Below the pieces are notes generated by a model, which ran no database searches, was not told the origin of the DNA, and worked only from the letters and a program-made list of their open reading frames with translations. A stretch of 64,000 nucleotides of DNA from Epiperipatus broadwayi. Taxonomy: Eukaryota > Onychophora > Udeonychophora > Euonychophora > Peripatidae. The stretch spans positions 9,030,085 to 9,094,084 of the forward strand of contig JAQFVV010012396.1 in assembly GCA_028023455.1 (NCBI GenBank), read 5' to 3'. Position numbers and translations under genes: made by a program. How positions within the stretch are numbered: position 1 is the stretch's first letter; every line of letters starts with the position of its first letter. Below, piece by piece: positions 60,261 through 64,000 of this stretch.

Positions 60261-62600
60261 TATGTCTATTCTTTTGGACTTGTCCATGGAACAGAATATT
60301 ATTAATGATCTTATATAAGACAATACAATCAATAATGACACTTTCAAATTGGGTTTGAGATGTGGAGTTTCACTCGTCAAATGATTCCCCTGAACTCCAC
60401 AAACATAGAAATATGAAAGATGGTCTAAAAATAAACTGCCCTACAAAAAACCTAGCTAAATAATAATATTTATTCAAATGATGAAAATAGTTATATTGTG
60501 TTTCCCCCAAAATACCTAACCAGATAAAAAGCCTTAGCATGATTTTTCATGATGTTGATAATACGAGCCATACCCCAAATATAAGGCCTAGTTAAAACTG
60601 TCTGCCTTATGGACACATTTTGTTCATCTGTTGAAACAAATGGCAGACATACTGAATTATAAAGTAATGAATATAATGTTCAAAACATTTATATATATAT
60701 ATATACATTACAACTAACATAAGAAAATAATAAATATTTAGAATTAAAATAATGAATGTATAAATAAATATAAATGTAGATTTTTGTACTTGAAAAAATA
60801 TTACTCAAAATTATTTTATAGGCAGATTCATAACTAATAATCTTAATAAACTTGCAAACACAATTTTACTTTTCATTTATCAATGCGCCTTCATTCAGTC
60901 TGACATGACAATTCCTCCTTTATCTGATGTCCAACCATATATATTGTAAATAAATTAACATTGATATACAAAAAGACTAAAATTTCTTAATCAAGTCAGC
61001 TTAATGTTTTATATATTATTTTAAATTAAATATTATTAATTTCAACATCGTGTTAATAACCTTTAATATTCTCATATATAACAAAAATGTTCTGTGATAT
61101 GATTATAATCCTAAACATGATATATTCAAGCAGTAGTAAAAGTTATTTATGAACTACTGAAATTGGTAATATTGAATAAATGTACATTTTTGTATTTGAA
61201 TAAATAATAGATTTTTGTACTTGAATAAATGTATATTTGTGTATGTGAAAAAAATGACATTCCTGAAAATAAACCCCAAGCCATCTTTTGGAACAAAAAT
61301 TAATACAAGGCTGGGTTTTATTTTCTGGAAATCAATAACAATTATAGTGGCAAAGGAAGAAATGATAGAATTTTTTTAAAAAATATTTTTCTACATACAC
61401 AAAATCTGTAAACATTACTTAAGGTGAATTCTTCCAAACCTAACACAGGGCAATGCTTGTAGCTCAAGAGTAGTCAAGCTTTAAAATTAATATAGTAGTT
61501 TATATGAAATTGATTGCACAGTATTAGATTGACTATTAGAACTAATCCCAGATTTATTAATGACAGACTTATGCTATTACAAATAAGTCTGTGCCCATTT
61601 TATCAGTGTACATTGAAATCATACATCTAAAATTTAGAAAAATAATGCTTTTATTTCTTGTAAGACAGTGTTATTGCATATTAATAAGACTGAATTTTCT
61701 TCTTAAATTTTTTATAGCACAATCACAAAATGCACAGAAATATGAAATTTATACAAGGGGGGGGGGTGCACTAAATAATTTAAAAAAAGAGAGATATTAG
61801 AAAGAAATGACAAACCATATTACAGAACAGAATAAGAATATCAAAATGTATGGACCAACATACTAAAAATATGCTGTTTGATGCTTAAATAAGATCTTGG
61901 TTTAAGTATGGGATCAGATAAAGAGTAACAGGCTTCTAAAAAAAAATATTTCATGGTGAATGAGAACATAGTTTTATTAAAAAAAGGCATACCCCATTAA
62001 TATGATAAAGATTAAGATTGAAGACAAGACTCCAATCTAACGCTACAAATAGGCAAGGTATTGAAATTCTTAAAAAGATATCAACTTTAGAAGTTAAAAG
62101 ATAGCATTGCAAGATATCAAACACATTAAAATCTAGCAATATTATACATAAACATTTGTTGCACACAGATTGGTTTGTATAATGATCACAAAAAAGCTTT
62201 ACTTTAGATGGCCATTCTAATGTATGAGTGATTGCCAATGATAATCTTATGATTAACAAACATGATAAAATATAAAATGTAAAAAACTAATTAAAATAAA
62301 ATGACAATGAAGTAGCATGATGTGGTAGATCAGGAAAGAAAAAAAAATAGTAAAAATAATTATGAGCTAGATGGTTTAAAAATCACAAGCTTTAAATAAG
62401 AAAATCATAAGACAATAGAAATAGATTTCAATTAATGTATGTTTTCAACATAGCTTTAATAATGTATGTACATATCTGAAGTTGACATATATTCAACCAC
62501 ATTTTTAGATGTAGTAGAAATGATACTAAATTAAATAATATAAACAGTCACAATCAAAAAAAAAAAAAGTTGTTAGTAAATTAAAAAAGGACAATAAGAA
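60261..62600. other. No gene seen; AT-rich DNA
   Basis: Probably UCK intron. The frames at 61,591-61,800 and 61,951-62,259 carry no motif. A short G run lies near 61,760. Confidence 0.5.
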
Positions 62601-64000
62601 AATTCTTCAAATTCATTGGATAAAAAAAATGTAAATGATAACATAATAATGTAAATTTAAAAAACGGAAAATATTCAGGTCTTGGTTAATAATGAAATAA
62701 AATAGCTACAGAAAGATTAAAAATGAAATGAAGTCTTACACAAAAAGTTAGTGAAATGTGGCTAAAAAAAAAATATAGAAAAATAACAGAAAAAAAAAAA
62801 ATGCTTTAATTTATAAAGGAAAAAAAAATCCAGACTGAGTGAAAAGAACCCAATTATGAATAAAATAATTAAGTTAATAATAGTATTAGTAGAGAGAATG
62901 TCATAAGTAGCAAGCATTTATCTTTGAAAAGTGAAATAATTACAAAATAGTTTTTGCAATAATGGAAAATGGTGCATAGTTTCTGCTATAGCTAAGAAAA
63001 AGATCCCAAAAACATTAAAAAAAAAAAAACCTACAGAAAATTAAAATTTGTTGAATTATTGAAGGCAAAAAGGTTTGAAAGAATTAGTTGTCAATTAATG
63101 TGATTTGTGACTTATAATTGTTAATGTATTTTCTTTCAGAAGAAAATGAATAAATGCAATATTGAAGATGCAAGAGTATTTAGAGAAAAGTATATGTACT
63201 AAAAATACATATGCAGTGAAGAGTAGAGATGCAATATGGATAATATATCCAGGGCCATGCAGTCAGTTGGCAGCTGGATAATTATATTTTAATTAAATAA
63301 GAACAACAACAAAGCTTAAATAAAACTTCAAGAGTTTATTCAATCTGAATAATAATATTAGTAAGATATTAGTAATTTAACTTGCTAATTGCTGGTTGAG
63401 TATAAGATCACTCAGATATCTTTAAACATCGTATCTCCTTAAAACTTAATATCTATAAAGTCTCTTTAACTCAGTAGTTTATAATTCTATAATTCTCTAA
63501 GCACAATTTGTTCATGTGCATTAATTTTAGAGATAGTCCAATTAGATTATTGACTAGAGCTCTTCTTTATTAATATCCAGAACAACTTCGCTTTCAAAAG
63601 TTTATCTTTCCACTAGTTACTTTTTAGTCTTCTCTTTACTTAATTCTTCTGCAGACTTTTTATCAGCTTGGCTAATTTGCATAAAGTGAACTTTTCTTAA
63701 CATGTAAATTAGCCTATTGCTATTTTTAATAAGTTTTCTTTTTCTGCATAATTAATTATATTCTAATTCTTTTCTGGAGTATCAGATTTTCTAAGTACAC
63801 ATATACTTTTATTAATGCTTTAAATATCTATATGTATGGGAGTATGTACACACAAAAACAGAAAAAAAAAAGAAATTAGTGCTTGTTTCACTGATCTCAA
63901 AAAGATCTTTGCGAAGAAGTTGACTTAATATGTTGCTTATTGTGAGAAAAAAAGTATAGTTTATAAAAAAAAAAAGAACATCTTCGTATATTAATCTATC
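62600..64000 (+). mobile_element. Possible LINE scrap reaching the window edge
   Basis: Near 63,877 a frame reads ACFTDLKKIFAKKL, matching the FIDLKKAFDKV block of LINE RT. Upstream sequence is A-rich with no firm motif, so the start is a guess. Confidence 0.3.

Noticed and set aside
57246-64000. Upstream UCK exons with the P-loop
   Set aside because: Looked for GxSxSGKS, SQDSFY and NFDHP in minus-strand frames; none seen, so they are probably beyond the window.

Overview
This window looks like nuclear DNA of an AT-rich invertebrate animal with long introns and a heavy load of old transposable elements. I cannot name the species. The only host gene I can support is a uridine-cytidine kinase (UCK1/UCK2 family) on the minus strand. 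Its last five coding exons lie at 56,896-56,992, 54,519-54,664, 47,806-47,903, 46,244-46,292 and 37,829-37,941. All splice sites are GT-AG, the reading phase is kept across every junction, and the predicted protein ends in the family-typical R-P-H. The exons encode about 167 residues; the first ~95 residues, including the P-loop, must lie beyond base 64,000.

Layout. 1-10 kb: wreckage of LTR retrotransposons, including a plus-strand Ty3/Gypsy pol (5.9-8.15 kb) lying between the gag and pol remnants of a minus-strand Gypsy element, plus LTR-like copies. 10-14 kb: mostly featureless AT-rich DNA with short tandem repeats. 14.2-15.8 kb: another LTR-like copy. 15.85-19.8 kb: a decayed LINE carrying a tRNA-derived SINE and a 1.6 kb hAT transposon with 16 bp inverted ends. 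19.9-22.3 kb: unassigned sequence and a minus-strand LTR-like copy. 23.0-24.7 kb: a 1,684 bp DNA element with 8 bp target duplications and a 169 bp tandem array. 24.9-25.1 kb: a palindromic MITE. 28-34 kb: two minus-strand copies of one LINE family, one of them with an SGNH-hydrolase-like segment upstream of endonuclease and reverse transcriptase. 34-37.8 kb: empty AT-rich DNA downstream of the kinase. 37.8-64 kb: the kinase, its introns filled with nested Tigger-like elements, RTE-type LINEs, foldback MITEs, a second hAT element and a third copy of the 28-34 kb LINE family.

All the larger LINE remnants inside the kinase introns run antisense to the gene. Every transposon reading frame seen here is broken. 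I see no CRISPR array, operon, rRNA gene or intact tRNA gene, and no convincing new multi-gene system. The points most worth checking are an Asn at the kinase's usual nucleobase-contacting His, the SGNH-like LINE domain, the palindromic element with a tRNA-like core, and the unclassified 1.7 kb DNA element.
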